A program made the translations under genes and the position numbers. Shown here in pieces: positions 1 through 9,500 of a stretch of 26,538 bases of DNA; position 1 is the stretch's first letter, and each line of letters opens with the position of its first letter. Origin of the DNA: JADHUC01 sp964617665. GTDB taxonomy: Bacteria; Planctomycetota; Planctomycetia; Pirellulales; Pirellulaceae. Below the pieces are notes generated by a model. That model made no database searches and was not told where the DNA came from. It saw nothing but the letters and a program-made list of their open reading frames with translations. The stretch is from contig CAZUAH010000156.1 of assembly GCA_964617665.1 (NCBI GenBank), positions 1 through 26,538 of the forward strand, given 5' to 3'.

Positions 1-45
1 ATTCGACAGGTTGTAGAATACCTGCGGAGCTTTTAACCGTCAGTT

Positions 46-201
46 TCGTCGGTGAGGCCTCGATCATAACTCCGGCAGTTGCTTGCAGTAGCCGGAGTCG
101 CAAGACTTCGGGCGCTCGCAAAAAACCGAACTCTTGCGAGCCCGGCTACAATGGTAGCAGTGATGGCATTTGCCGGGGTTATGATCAAGGCTCGTCGGTG
201 A
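46..201. mobile_element. MITE-like inverted-repeat element with 10-bp target duplication
   Basis: A 136-bp segment (56-191) is bounded by 21-bp terminal inverted repeats at 57-77 and 171-191 that match at 19 of 21 positions. Immediately outside lie identical 10-bp direct repeats, TCGTCGGTGA, at 46-55 and 192-201, as left by transposition. A second, inner inverted repeat (88-106 against 131-149, 16 of 19 matching) makes the whole element fold into a nested cruciform. No transposase is encoded, so it would have to be moved in trans. The inner arm (GTAGCCGGAGTCGCAAGAC) resembles a sequence I remember as frequent between planctomycete genes, but that is recollection, not a search. It sits 40 bp upstream of the next gene's start. 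Confidence 0.7.
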
Positions 202-241
202 CATCCGAAACAACTGCAGACTCAGACCAGGAGCTGAAACA

Positions 242-739
242 ATGAGAAACGCCTCCATTGCGATTTTGGTGTTCTCGACGTTCTTCTTAGGCACGACAAA
301 CGTTACGGCCCAGTCGGATCAGAAGGCGTTGTATGAGAAATTCGAGCAGACACTATCCGGGGCAGTGATGGTTGGTCAATTCACCATTCTTGGCAAAGAA
401 GGGCCGCTACGTCGTGAGGAATACACGATCAAGAGTGTCCGCAAGCTACCTGAAGGCGACGTTTGGCTGTTTCAAGCCCGAATCAAGTACGGCGACAAAG
501 ATATCACACTCCCGCTGCCATTGAACGTCCTCTGGGCCGGTGACACGCCGGTCATTACGCTGACCGATCTTACGATTCCCGGCGTGGGAACGTGCGGTGC
601 TCGAGTTGTCGTTCACAACGACAGTTACGCGGGGACCTGGACACACGGAAACGCTAGGGGCCACATGTTTGGCGTGATTAAGAAGAGCGAGGTGTCATCG
701 GAAGAGGATGCCTCGCCAGAGGCGAAACCGGACGATTAG
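242..739 (+). CDS. Secreted protein of unknown function (165 aa)
   Basis: The product begins with a clear Sec signal peptide: a short basic start (MRNA), a hydrophobic stretch at residues 5-20 and a plausible cleavage after TAQ at residue 24. The mature part is about 140 residues, predicted beta-rich, with the segments LPLPLNVLWAGDTPVITL and SYAGTWTHG, and ends in a short acidic tail (SSEEDASPEAKPDD). I recognise this only as a type of small exported planctomycete protein without assigned function. A purine-rich AGGAG lies about 8 bases before the ATG, supporting this start. It converges with the epimerase gene on the other strand and their stop codons overlap (736-739). The MITE-like element lies just upstream and may have displaced or supplied promoter sequence. 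Confidence 0.8.
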   Translation: MRNASIAILVFSTFFLGTTNVTAQSDQKALYEKFEQTLSGAVMVGQFTILGKEGPLRREEYTIKSVRKLPEGDVWLFQARIKYGDKDITLPLPLNVLWAGDTPVITLTDLTIPGVGTCGARVVVHNDSYAGTWTHGNARGHMFGVIKKSEVSSEEDASPEAKPDD

Positions 740-1692
740 GCCATTTCGGCGACAAGCGATCGGTAGTAGTCGATTGATCGCCGCAGGCCCTCTTGAAGAC
801 CGACCTGCGGTTCGTATCCCAACAACCGCCTGGCTTGGCTGATGTCGGCCAGACTGTCGCGCACGTCGCCTACTCGAGGTGGTTCGTGAATCGGCTGTAC
901 ATCCAACTCCAGCAGCTTGTTCAGCGCCGCCAGTAGTGTCAGCAAGTCGGTCGATCGACCGTTCGCTAGATTCAGCGTGTTACCTTCAACCCCCTCGGCT
1001 TCAGCGGCCAGTAGATTCGCGTCGACGACATTCCCAACGTAAGCGAAGTCACGTGTTTGCCGACCGTCGCCGAAGATGGTAGGCCGTTCGCCCTTTAGCA
1101 TGGCGGTGATGAACAGCGGAATCACGGCCGAGTAGGGGCTGTCCGGGTCCTGCCGCGGCCCAAAGACGTTGAAGTACCGCAGACCGACCGTCTCCAGGCC
1201 GTAGCTGTGGTAGAAAGCTCGACAGTAGTGTTCGCCAGCCAGCTTGGCTGCCGCGTAAGGCGACAAGGGGCCCGGCGGATCGGTCTCACGCAACGAGGCA
1301 TGCGGTTGGTCGCCGTATGCGCTACTCGAAGCCGCATAGACCACGCGACGCACTCCGGCTCGACGGGCGGCATCCAGCAGGCACAGCGTGCCGGTGGCAC
1401 ACGCCGCATGAGTGTCCAGGGGCCGTTCGACACTGAGGGGCACAGACGCCAACGCCGCTTCGTGGAAGACGCAATCGACCCCTTCTACCGTCTGTTCCAC
1501 TAACGAGGCGTCGTTCACGTCCCCTTCGATGAATTCGATGCCCTCATCGAAGCCCGCGACATTCTCGCGGCTTCCCGTGCTGAGATTATCCAGCACACGC
1601 ACCGCGTCGCCTCGCCGCACGAGTGCTTCCGCGATGTGAGAGCCGATGAAACCTGCTCCGCCCGTCACAAGACATGTTCGTTGCGTCATCAC
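736..1692 (-). CDS. NAD-dependent sugar-nucleotide epimerase/dehydratase (extended SDR)
   Basis: This is a full-length extended short-chain dehydrogenase (318 aa) of the GalE/WbpP type that interconverts or dehydrates UDP-sugars for surface polysaccharide synthesis. The Rossmann motif TGGAGFIG is at residues 10-17, the NAD-binding Asp-Asn (LDNLSTG) at 34-40, the active-site serines in AASSSAYG at 120-127 and the catalytic YxxxK as Tyr146/Lys150. The segment HEAALASVPLSVERP is closest in style to UDP-N-acetylglucosamine 4-epimerases of the WbpP/Gne branch, so I favour that over plain GalE, but substrate cannot be fixed from sequence. It lies 115 bp downstream of the secretion-type ATPase on the same strand; the two may form an operon. 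Start is the first of two adjacent ATG codons. Confidence 0.9.
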   Translation of the reverse strand: MMTQRTCLVTGGAGFIGSHIAEALVRRGDAVRVLDNLSTGSRENVAGFDEGIEFIEGDVNDASLVEQTVEGVDCVFHEAALASVPLSVERPLDTHAACATGTLCLLDAARRAGVRRVVYAASSSAYGDQPHASLRETDPPGPLSPYAAAKLAGEHYCRAFYHSYGLETVGLRYFNVFGPRQDPDSPYSAVIPLFITAMLKGERPTIFGDGRQTRDFAYVGNVVDANLLAAEAEGVEGNTLNLANGRSTDLLTLLAALNKLLELDVQPIHEPPRVGDVRDSLADISQARRLLGYEPQVGLQEGLRRSIDYYRSLVAEMA

Positions 1693-1807
1693 TCCACATC
1701 GCCCCTATTGTGCCGCCTTCGGTCGAGCGCCGTACATATGATCTCTTCGATTAACTGCACGTGCTACAAGAAAAGAGCCGGGGCTGCAACCCGTCTGACT
1801 GCGACGG

Positions 1808-3592
1808 TCAGATTTGTCGCAACTTGGAGAATAGCCGACGGTAGTCCTGTCGGTTGGCTCCCGGCTCGCCGGTCACCTGCCCGCTGTCAAGTTCGTCGTC
1901 GACCACAACGATCAGGTCGCTGTCGTCCGGAGGCGGGACGCGCATCACGCTTGGTTGGACAGACGGCGATTCGTCCATGTCGTCGACCTGATCAACGGTA
2001 TCGCTGAAATCGTGATCGTGTTCGGCAGTCTCTACGGCTTCCTGAGCCGGTTCTTCAAACGCTCGATCCGCCTGGACGATCAATTCGTTGAGTGTCGCCA
2101 CATCGGGGATCATCGTGTCGGTATTCTCGGCCGACTCAACCGCCGCCGATTCACTTTGCCAGTCCTCCGCGGCCGGTTCGCGCTCGACATCCTGGAGAAT
2201 GGCCTTTGCAGCGGCAGTCAGTTCGCGTTCCTGATTGTCCGAGGCCGCTGGCACAACCGATTGGCTGGCCGCGTTCAGTTGCGAGTAGTGATCCACGACA
2301 ATCTCTTCGTCGTCGAACGACTCGTCAAATGGATTGTCTGTCTGCGGCACGGGTAGTTCCTCGGCATACTCGGCAGGCAGGGGATCTTTATTCAACGGCT
2401 CAACGGTAGGAGGGACCTCGGCCACTGGCTCGATCACCGAAGGGAATTCGGGCTCCGGTTCGGACGGCATATCAAGTCCTGGTGCGGATTCCACTTCTGA
2501 GTGTCCGTAGTCAGTCGGTTCCTCTTCCGAGTGCGCGTAGTCAGTCGGTTCTGCGTTATCTTCCACTTCGGAAACCGAGGGTTCATCCTGCTCGACTTGG
2601 GCTACGCACGCCTCGATCTCATTCAAATGCCTTGTTAGATCGATTTCATCGGATTCGGCAATTGGCTCCGATGTGACGGGCGCTTCGTCTTCCATCTCGC
2701 CAAAATCAGGTTCGTCCAACGCCCCGAACTCGATCACTCCTTCAGCGCCGAACGTGTCGGTTGATGATCCCTGTTGCGGCGCAGGCAGTTGTTGCAGATC
2801 GGCCCAAGCTTCCTCGATCAACCGAGCGTCTACTTGCTGTTGCCCGTTCACCACCGCCAATACGAGGGCATGGTCGCACAGTTGGTTGATCAATCGTGGC
2901 ACGCCATCCGTTGCCCGGTGAACGGCTGCAAATGCATCCTCGGTAAACACTTGCGTGGGAACACCACCCACGGTGACAATCTGTGAGCGAACGTACTCGA
3001 GGGTCTCGTCGTAGCTCAAAGGCTGCAGATAGCATCTGGCTGCGATTCGCTGATTCAGGCTTTCCAGTCTTGGATTTGCCAGCCGCTCTTCCAACGCTGG
3101 CCCGCCAGCAAGCACCAGACGCACGCTGGGCTGTCCGTCGTGCAGCGAATTGGTGATCATACGAATCTCTTCCACCAATCGAAGCGGCAGCGTGTGGGCT
3201 TCGTCAACCAATAGAAGCACTCCCTCGCGGTTTGACTCCTCCAGCTTCAAAAAATCGATCAAAGACAGCCGCAGCTCGCCTTCCTCCAAACCGCGATAAG
3301 GCAGCCCCAGCTCGAAAAGGATATTCTGCAGAAGGGCACGGCGAGTGCAGAGCCGGGCGCTGGTGAGCATCACCACGTGGAATGCCTCCCGGAAGCGTGC
3401 TGCGACTAAATGGCACAGCAGGGATTTCCCCGTGCCCGCTCCGCCAACCAACAATCCAGGACCTTCAGCTCGCCCAATACAACGCGTCAGCGTCTGATGT
3501 GCGTTCTCCGCAGTGGAAGCGGGAAAGTAAAGCTCGACGCGTGGAGCCGAAGGAAATGGTCGCTCATCGAATCGAAAGAATTCTTCGTACAT
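1808..3592 (-). CDS. ExeA/GspA-like AAA+ ATPase with long acidic tail (PEP-CTERM/EPS-locus type)
   Basis: The N-terminal 270 residues are an ExeA-type AAA+ ATPase: the typical opening MYEEFFRFDERPF, Walker A GGAGTGKS at 50-57, Walker B LLLVDEAH at 126-133 and the C-terminal helix GVPRLINQLCDHAL. Such ATPases accompany type II secretion and exosortase/exopolysaccharide loci. The remaining ~320 residues are strongly acidic, low in complexity and probably disordered, an unusual extension for the family, and hold a two-copy repeat (TDYAHSEEEP, TDYGHSEVES). I chose the ATG at 3592 because family members start with this MYxxFF motif and GCAGG precedes it; an in-frame ATG at 3643 or TTG at 3652 would add 17 or 20 residues. 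The epimerase follows downstream. No membrane segment is visible. Confidence 0.85.
   Translation of the reverse strand: MYEEFFRFDERPFPSAPRVELYFPASTAENAHQTLTRCIGRAEGPGLLVGGAGTGKSLLCHLVAARFREAFHVVMLTSARLCTRRALLQNILFELGLPYRGLEEGELRLSLIDFLKLEESNREGVLLLVDEAHTLPLRLVEEIRMITNSLHDGQPSVRLVLAGGPALEERLANPRLESLNQRIAARCYLQPLSYDETLEYVRSQIVTVGGVPTQVFTEDAFAAVHRATDGVPRLINQLCDHALVLAVVNGQQQVDARLIEEAWADLQQLPAPQQGSSTDTFGAEGVIEFGALDEPDFGEMEDEAPVTSEPIAESDEIDLTRHLNEIEACVAQVEQDEPSVSEVEDNAEPTDYAHSEEEPTDYGHSEVESAPGLDMPSEPEPEFPSVIEPVAEVPPTVEPLNKDPLPAEYAEELPVPQTDNPFDESFDDEEIVVDHYSQLNAASQSVVPAASDNQERELTAAAKAILQDVEREPAAEDWQSESAAVESAENTDTMIPDVATLNELIVQADRAFEEPAQEAVETAEHDHDFSDTVDQVDDMDESPSVQPSVMRVPPPDDSDLIVVVDDELDSGQVTGEPGANRQDYRRLFSKLRQI
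2491..2550. repeat. Two-copy 30-bp tandem repeat inside the ATPase tail
   Basis: Bases 2491-2520 and 2521-2550 are adjacent 30-bp units matching at 26 of 30 positions, the last ten (TCAGTCGGTT) being identical. They keep the reading frame and encode two 10-residue copies in the disordered acidic tail of the ATPase, so they look like a recent in-frame duplication. Confidence 0.85.
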
Positions 3593-3660
3593 TTCGGCCT
3601 GCTTTCCTGCTTCTGCGTACTTGTTTCGCCCGCGATCCGTCATTCGCCTCAAGGCGCAAA

Positions 3661-3733
3661 ACTCTCGCTAAACCGTACGACCCGGCGTATTGTTACAGAT
3701 CGGCACCTGCTCGGTTGAGTCTCCAGCGAGAGT
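3661..3733. repeat. 9-bp inverted repeat between divergent genes
   Basis: ACTCTCGCT at 3661-3669 is exactly repeated in inverse orientation as AGCGAGAGT at 3725-3733, 55 bp apart, in the 285-bp space between the divergent ATPase (minus) and the secreted protein at 3878 (plus). It could be a pair of operator half-sites or a weak stem. I see no convincing -35/-10 pair for either gene in this space. Confidence 0.35.
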
Positions 3734-3877
3734 GCTCGCGGAAGTGACAGCAGAACGATCGCTGCTAGCAAAGTCTGTCCGCAAATTTGACTGTCCCCAC
3801 TCGCCCGTTCCGGCCGAATACTCTTTGGAACCGGAAAACTCGATCATGCCGCTGACGGTCCGGTCCAAGGGGGGACA

Positions 3878-4882
3878 ATGGATTACGACCAGCCCGCAAG
3901 GGGCCCATGCGCCGATTCTGCCCGCGTCCAGAATCGGCCTTCAAGCACCCGCTACTCAAAGCCCACAAGCTCCATTCTTTGGGGTTCCGTCTTTGCACTT
4001 GCCTGCATGACATTTGGTGCATCCGTCGCTCAAGCTGCTGCGTCGCCGCTCCTGTTCGCCTCGACCACCGCGCAGAACCGCAACGAGTCCATCAAGGCAA
4101 TCCCGTTTGACCAGATGGGCGAACAGGTCAAAGCGAAGGTGTGGCGAGTGGTATCGAAGCCGAGTATCTACCGTCGTCTACCCACACAGACAATCGACTG
4201 CGATCCCGATCTATACGTCTTCCTCGTCCGATACCCGGAGGTTCTTGTCAACATCTGGCAGTTGATGGGAGTCACCAAGGTACAGATGAAACGAACCGGC
4301 CCGTTCACCTTCGACGCTTCTGACGGCGTCGGAACCACTACCAACGTACAACTTGTGTACGGTCGGCCCAATCTTCACGTGTACTACGCCAACGGTTTCT
4401 ACGAGGGCCCGCTGCTGCACAATCGCATCACCGGACGATGCGTCATCGTCCTACGATCGGCGTACGCCAAACAGGGCGATCGTCTTCTGGTAACGCTCAA
4501 ACTGGATACGTTCGTAGATTTGGACAACATTGGTGCGGAGATATTCGCCAAGACACTACATCCGCTGATCGGGAAGACGGCCGATTTCAACTTTACGGAG
4601 ACAGCCCGCTTCATGGGCCAAGTGTCCCAGGCCTCCCAAACGAATGGCCCCGGCATGGAGCGGCTGGCGGCCAAGCTTACGAATATCGACCCAACCGTGC
4701 GACAGAGCTTCGCCGAATACACCGACGTGGTTTACCAGCGGTCCGTCTTACGGCGAGCGGCTCAAGTACCGCTCCCCGCCTCCGCAGCGACCTACACGAC
4801 ACCGTCGGGCGGCGCACAGCCATCAGCCGCGATTGTGGAACCGGCGATGCCGCGCCGGCGGACACCCATCTTTCGTCGCTGA
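3878..4882 (+). CDS. Exported protein of unknown function (334 aa)
   Basis: The product has an unusually long N-region (about 33 residues) before a hydrophobic segment, SILWGSVFALACMTFGASV, followed by AQA-AA, a likely signal-peptidase site near residue 53; long-headed signal peptides are familiar in planctomycetes. The mature part (IWQLMGVTKVQMKRTGPFTF; GRPNLHVYYANGFYEGPL; GRCVIVLRSAYA) looks globular and is followed by a Pro/Ala-rich and finally basic tail ending RRRTPIFRR. I do not recognise an enzymatic family; it resembles planctomycete-specific exported proteins of unknown role. The start is well supported by AAGGGGGG only three bases before the ATG. It is transcribed away from the ATPase and converges on the NYN nuclease gene. 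Confidence 0.8.
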   Translation: MDYDQPARGPCADSARVQNRPSSTRYSKPTSSILWGSVFALACMTFGASVAQAAASPLLFASTTAQNRNESIKAIPFDQMGEQVKAKVWRVVSKPSIYRRLPTQTIDCDPDLYVFLVRYPEVLVNIWQLMGVTKVQMKRTGPFTFDASDGVGTTTNVQLVYGRPNLHVYYANGFYEGPLLHNRITGRCVIVLRSAYAKQGDRLLVTLKLDTFVDLDNIGAEIFAKTLHPLIGKTADFNFTETARFMGQVSQASQTNGPGMERLAAKLTNIDPTVRQSFAEYTDVVYQRSVLRRAAQVPLPASAATYTTPSGGAQPSAAIVEPAMPRRRTPIFRR

Positions 4883-4980
4883 GCGGACTTGATCAATGTT
4901 TGCACGGTTGAACTACTGAAAATCGTAGCTTTTCCGCATGTTTCAGCGCCGTGAACCGCGTATTTGTTTCTAAGCACTGC

Positions 4981-5640
4981 TTAGTGCTCTTCATTGAGCA
5001 AATCTTCACCATACCCTGGCGGAAATGGGTCCGCGAGGTCATCTAGTTCGCTGATGTCGTCGGTGTCCTTCAGGTTGACTCCCAGAGATTCCTCTGCCTC
5101 CCGTTCTGCAGCGTCCGTTCGCTCCAGAGAATCCACGTCGACGTCGCCAAACCGTTGCAGCCATGCGTTCACCTCGTCCTCCGAAGGTCGCTCGTGTGTC
5201 TTGGCGTCTAGACCGTCAAGATGGTCGTTTTCTTGCTTGCGCGCCGCTGCCACAACCTGCTTGCACCACACATCGCTGTCGATGGCCACAGCCTTCCGCC
5301 TTCGGGCGGCCCGCTGTATTCGATGATCACTGGATACGACGGTCAACTGCCGCGGGGCCGAGTCAGCCTGAATCAATTCTTCGATCAGATCATCGGCTTC
5401 CTGGTGTTTGGGGGCGAACTGGACCGTCAGGCCACGGTATTCGGCTTTCCTTTGCAGCCCAGGTGGCGCGTGTTTCGCGTCGAAAACGATAGTCGTGCGT
5501 GTCGCTTCGCTTTCAGCGATGCTGTTCGCAAGGAAGTCCAGTAACGCGCGACGAGATCGCTCAAGCGTGTTCGGCCCTGCTCCCGGGGCAAAGATACCGG
5601 CCACGTTCAGCAGATTGTAGCCGTCAATGATCAGCGTCAT
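4981..5640 (-). CDS. YacP-like NYN-domain ribonuclease
   Basis: The first 130 residues form a PIN-like NYN domain of the YacP (Rae1) family, metal-dependent RNases; the Bacillus member acts on mRNA in the ribosomal A site. The family signature IIDGYNLL (Asp6, Asn9), the acidic residues Asp54 (IVFDAKH), Asp83/Asp84 (QEADDLIEELI) and the SSD motif at 103-105 (VVSSDHRIQRAARRR) are all present, so the active site looks intact. The C-terminal ~90 residues are an acidic extension (DTDDISELDDLADPFPPGYG) longer than in the Bacillus protein. It starts with ATG at 5640 and is divergent from the CPBP protease gene. A TATACT box on the minus strand at 5707-5702 may be its -10, but the -35 is poor. Confidence 0.88.
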   Translation of the reverse strand: MTLIIDGYNLLNVAGIFAPGAGPNTLERSRRALLDFLANSIAESEATRTTIVFDAKHAPPGLQRKAEYRGLTVQFAPKHQEADDLIEELIQADSAPRQLTVVSSDHRIQRAARRRKAVAIDSDVWCKQVVAAARKQENDHLDGLDAKTHERPSEDEVNAWLQRFGDVDVDSLERTDAAEREAEESLGVNLKDTDDISELDDLADPFPPGYGEDLLNEEH

Positions 5641-5805
5641 GACGGGCCTCCGTATCCGTCAATTTCAATTTCTCTGGAACTGGCCTGAAGCGACCAAGCT
5701 CAGTATAACAAGCTGATCGAGACTGCGTTACTGCACGGATCGGCTTCGACGTCGCTAGCACGAGAAGGCTGGCCCCGCACATCCCGGACGCGAACCACCA
5801 AAGCC

Positions 5806-6477
5806 ATGTTCGACGAGAGAGACTCATCAGGCAAAACCACACAATTGGCGATTCTCTTCGAGGGTGGCTTGATCGTGCTGGCGGTGGCAATTGCTTGGCT
5901 GTTCGGAAGACGGCCGCTACCAGGTGTCGAGCTGACATGGGAGGCTTGGCCGGACAATGCCGTGGCTTTGGGCTGGGGACTGGCCGCGACGGCTCCGATG
6001 GTGATCGGCCTGATCATTCTGGACCGTTGTCCAGTTGGCCCGTTTGCTGAACTGCACCGGTTCGTGCAAGAGAAAATAGCGCCGCTGTTTGCCGGAATGA
6101 CCGTCGTAGAGATGGGATTGGTGTCGCTGGCAGCGGGATTTGGCGAAGAAATGCTGTTTCGCGGACTGCTGCAACCTGCGATGGCCGATTGGATTGGCCC
6201 TCCATACGGCGTCTGGATTGGGCTGATCGTTGCGGCGTTAGTATTCGGTGTCTGCCACTGGGTCACCACGACCTATGCGCTTCTGGCCGCCTTGATGGGC
6301 GTCTACTTCGGCGTTCTTCTAATCACGACCGACAGCCTCCTGCCCCCGATTGTGGCACACGCGCTGTACGACTTCTTCGCTCTGCTCTACCTGGTCAGAT
6401 GGAAACGTAGCGAGTCGGAACCAGAACTGGAGTGGGACGAGAGTGTGGAACCATGGGACGAAGCGTCGGAAGATTGA
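5806..6477 (+). CDS. CPBP-family intramembrane metalloprotease
   Basis: A polytopic membrane protein (223 aa) of the CAAX protease/bacteriocin-processing (CPBP, Abi) family. All three family motifs are visible: EExxxR as Glu114-Glu115...Arg119 in FGEEMLFRGLLQ, FxxxH as Phe147/His151 in VFGVCHW, and HxxxD as His185/Asp189 in AHALYDF. Hydrophobic segments lie at about 16-33, 55-72, 100-112, 136-150, 156-175 and 179-197. The C-terminal 25 residues are acidic and cytosolic-looking. Substrates of bacterial members are mostly unknown; roles in prenyl-protein or peptide processing are family knowledge, not shown here. The ATG at 5806 has no obvious ribosome binding site. The gene lies upstream of mfd in the same direction, with a 119-bp gap that holds a possible mfd promoter. 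Confidence 0.9.
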   Translation: MFDERDSSGKTTQLAILFEGGLIVLAVAIAWLFGRRPLPGVELTWEAWPDNAVALGWGLAATAPMVIGLIILDRCPVGPFAELHRFVQEKIAPLFAGMTVVEMGLVSLAAGFGEEMLFRGLLQPAMADWIGPPYGVWIGLIVAALVFGVCHWVTTTYALLAALMGVYFGVLLITTDSLLPPIVAHALYDFFALLYLVRWKRSESEPELEWDESVEPWDEASED

Positions 6478-6489
6478 CGCTGTTGCCGC

Positions 6490-6519
6490 CTGTCTCATAT
6501 GACAGACTTCCGCTACAAT
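6490..6519 (+). promoter_or_regulatory. Possible mfd promoter with overlapping dyad
   Basis: A perfect 5-bp dyad, CTGTC-TCATAT-GACAG (6490-6505), lies where the -35 region of a TACAAT -10 box (6514-6519) would be, about 80 bp before the mfd ATG. The -35 hexamer itself is poor, so if this is a promoter it may depend on a factor bound at the dyad. It does not match the LexA consensus I know. Confidence 0.3.
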
Positions 6520-6596
6520 CCGCTGGAGCAAATTAGCGGTTTTTCAAGAGCAACGGTCTAGACCAAGCACGGCGGCTTGCTCCTGAACAACCGCTG

Positions 6597-9500
6597 ATGA
6601 CTGTTTCACCATCGCCAAGTGCGACCGCGCAGGCCATGCGTCAGTTGACGCAAGTAGTTGCCGCGCAGGACGGCTTCGCCGAGGTGGCTGCGGCCTTATC
6701 AAAGGGCCAAGACGCGACTTTCGACGGAGTGTGGGGGTCGTCGTGCGCGCTCATCGCAGCGGGGCTCGTCGATGCAGTCTCCGGCATGCTGGTCATTGTT
6801 TGCCCGGAATTGGACGACATCGACGAATTCTGCGACGATCTCGTTCCATTCTCGGATGTCGTGCCTGATCGTTTCCCGGCTTGGGAATCCGATCCAGGCG
6901 AACGCATTCTGCACGACGAAATCTACGGCGACCGACTCCGCACGCTGAAGCAGCTTGTCCAGGATCCCGCTCCCAAACTGGTCGTCACCAGTATCCAGAG
7001 TTTGCTGCAGCCCACTCCTGGTCGTGACGTCGTGGCAGCTAGCAGCCGACGCTTGACAGTGAGCCAGTCGTTGGACGTCGACGAACTGCTGGCATGGCTG
7101 GCAAGTCGCCGCTTTCACCATACCAGCGCAGTCGAATTGCCGGGCGAATTCTCCCATCGCGGTGGGATACTAGATATCTTTGCCCCAGACTGGCATCAGC
7201 CGGTAAGGATCGAACTATTCGACGACGAAGTGGAATCGATTCGCGAATTCGATGTGCGATCACAACGTAGCCTGCAGTCGCTCGATTCAGTCGAAGTGAC
7301 GGTCCTTGAACCGACGCCTGCCGACGGTGGGCACTTCAGTGACTACTTGCCGGACGGCAGCGCGTTCTTGCTGCTTGAACCGGACAAAAGCGAAGAAGAG
7401 GCGAAACGGTACCTAACGCGACTGGAGCGGCCGCAGGACTTCCACAGCTTTACCCAAGTGATGGGTCAAATGGGCCATTTCGCGGTGGCCACGGCATCCG
7501 CCATTGCCCGAGGCGAGTTGGGTGCCACGTGCCGATTGCACATCGAATCGGTTGAACGATTCAGTGGGGAAATCGACCGCGTACGCAGCGAATTGGATCG
7601 CGTTGGCGAAGGTCAAGATGTCTTTGTCGTATGCCAGACTGAAGCCGAGATCGAACGACTGTCAGAGATTCTGCGCACCACGAAGACCGCAGCCGCGGGC
7701 CGTTTGCGGTTTCCGCAGGGCAGCCTGCGGCAAGGTTTCCGACTGACGCGCGAGCGTGTACTCGTGATCACCAGCGGCGAGTTGTTCCACCGAGGCGAAT
7801 TGCGCCGATTGCCCCGTCGTCGCCTGGGCAGGGCCATCGACAGCTTCATGGATCTGCAGGAAGGCGACCTGGTCGTTCATCTGTCGCACGGAATCGGCCG
7901 GTATCGGGGACTGGAACTGTTGGACATCGACGGACGCGTCGAAGAGCACGTCAAGATCGAATTCCACGGCGGGACCAAGATTTACGTGCCAGCCCCGAAG
8001 ATCGGTCTGGTGCAGAAGTACGTCGGCGGTGCGAAGACACGTCCGTCACTAGCGAAGATTGGCGGCAAGACGTGGGTCCGGCAAAAGCAGGCAGCCGAGG
8101 CCGCGGTGGTCGATTTGGCGGCCGAGATGCTCGAGATGCAGGCCGAGCGGCGAGCCCGGCCAGGAATTGCCTTCACGGTCGAAAGTGATTGGCAACGTGA
8201 ATTCGATGCATCCTTTCCCTATCGGGAAACGCCCGACCAGTTGACTGCTATGGAGTCGATCACTGGGGACATGGATACGGCGAGGCCCATGGATCGGCTC
8301 CTGTGCGGCGACGTGGGCTTCGGCAAAACCGAACTGGCCATGCGTGCGGCGTTCAAAGCGGTGGACAATGGGTATCAAGTGGCGCTGTTGGCGCCGACAA
8401 CGGTGCTGGTCGAACAGCATTACCACACTTTTCGCGACCGCATGGCCGAATTTCCGTTTGACATTGCCAGGCTGAGCCGATTCTGCTCGGCAAGGGAACA
8501 GCGTGAGATCATCAAGCGATTGGCTGGCGGTCAAATTGACATCGTCATCGGTACGCACCGCTTGGCGTCCAGCGACGTGTGTTTCTTTAATCTGGGTCTG
8601 GTGATCATCGACGAGGAACAAAGATTTGGCGTCGAGATCAAAGAACGGCTGAAATCGTTCCGCTCGACCGTCGACGTGATGACACTGACTGCAACGCCGA
8701 TTCCACGCACGTTGCATATGTCACTTGTTGGCGTACGCGACATCTCCAATCTGGAAACGCCGCCCGAAGATCGTCTGGCCACCGAGACCCGAGTGACCCG
8801 CTTCGACCGCGATCTCATTCGACACGCGGTGCTCCGCGAACTGAATCGAGGCGGTCAGATCTTCTTCGTTCACAATCGTGTCGGTGATATCCGCGTGGTC
8901 GAACGGATCCTGCGGCAGATCGTCCCCGAAGCCAGCATTCGAGTCGGCCACGGCCAAATGCGAGAGTCGGAGCTGGAATCCGTGATGGTCGACTTCATTG
9001 CGGGCCGCTTCGACCTGTTGCTAGCGACGACCATCGTTGAAAGCGGCCTGGATATCCCCAACGCCAACACCATCTTCATTAACGAAGCGGATCGCTATGG
9101 CTTGGCAGACATGCACCAGTTGCGTGGCCGCGTGGGGCGTTATAAGCACCGAGCCTACTGCTACCTGCTGTTGGATCAGCACAAAGCTATCACTCCCAAC
9201 GCGGCTCGCCGGCTACGTGCGATCGAAGAGTTCAGCGAGATGGGTGCCGGGTTTGCGATTGCTATGCGCGATCTGGAGATCCGCGGCGCGGGCAACCTGC
9301 TGGGAACGCAACAAAGCGGCCACATCGCGACGGTGGGATACGAACTGTACTGCCAAATCCTGGAAAACGCCGTGCGCAAACTGAAGCAAATGCCTCCACA
9401 GCGGTCGATCGATGTCGATGTTGATCTCCCGGGCAAATCGTATTTGCCAACCGACTTCGTACCGGACATGCGTCTGAAGATCGATCTGTACCGCCGGTTT

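Noticed and set aside
64..294. 76-codon minus-strand frame near the window start
   Set aside because: It lies almost wholly inside the inverted-repeat element and runs into the start of the secreted-protein gene; no protein-like features.
5624..5938. Minus-strand frame of 104 codons with a hydrophobic stretch
   Set aside because: It overlaps the start of the NYN nuclease gene and is antisense to the CPBP protease start; both overlapping genes have clear family motifs.
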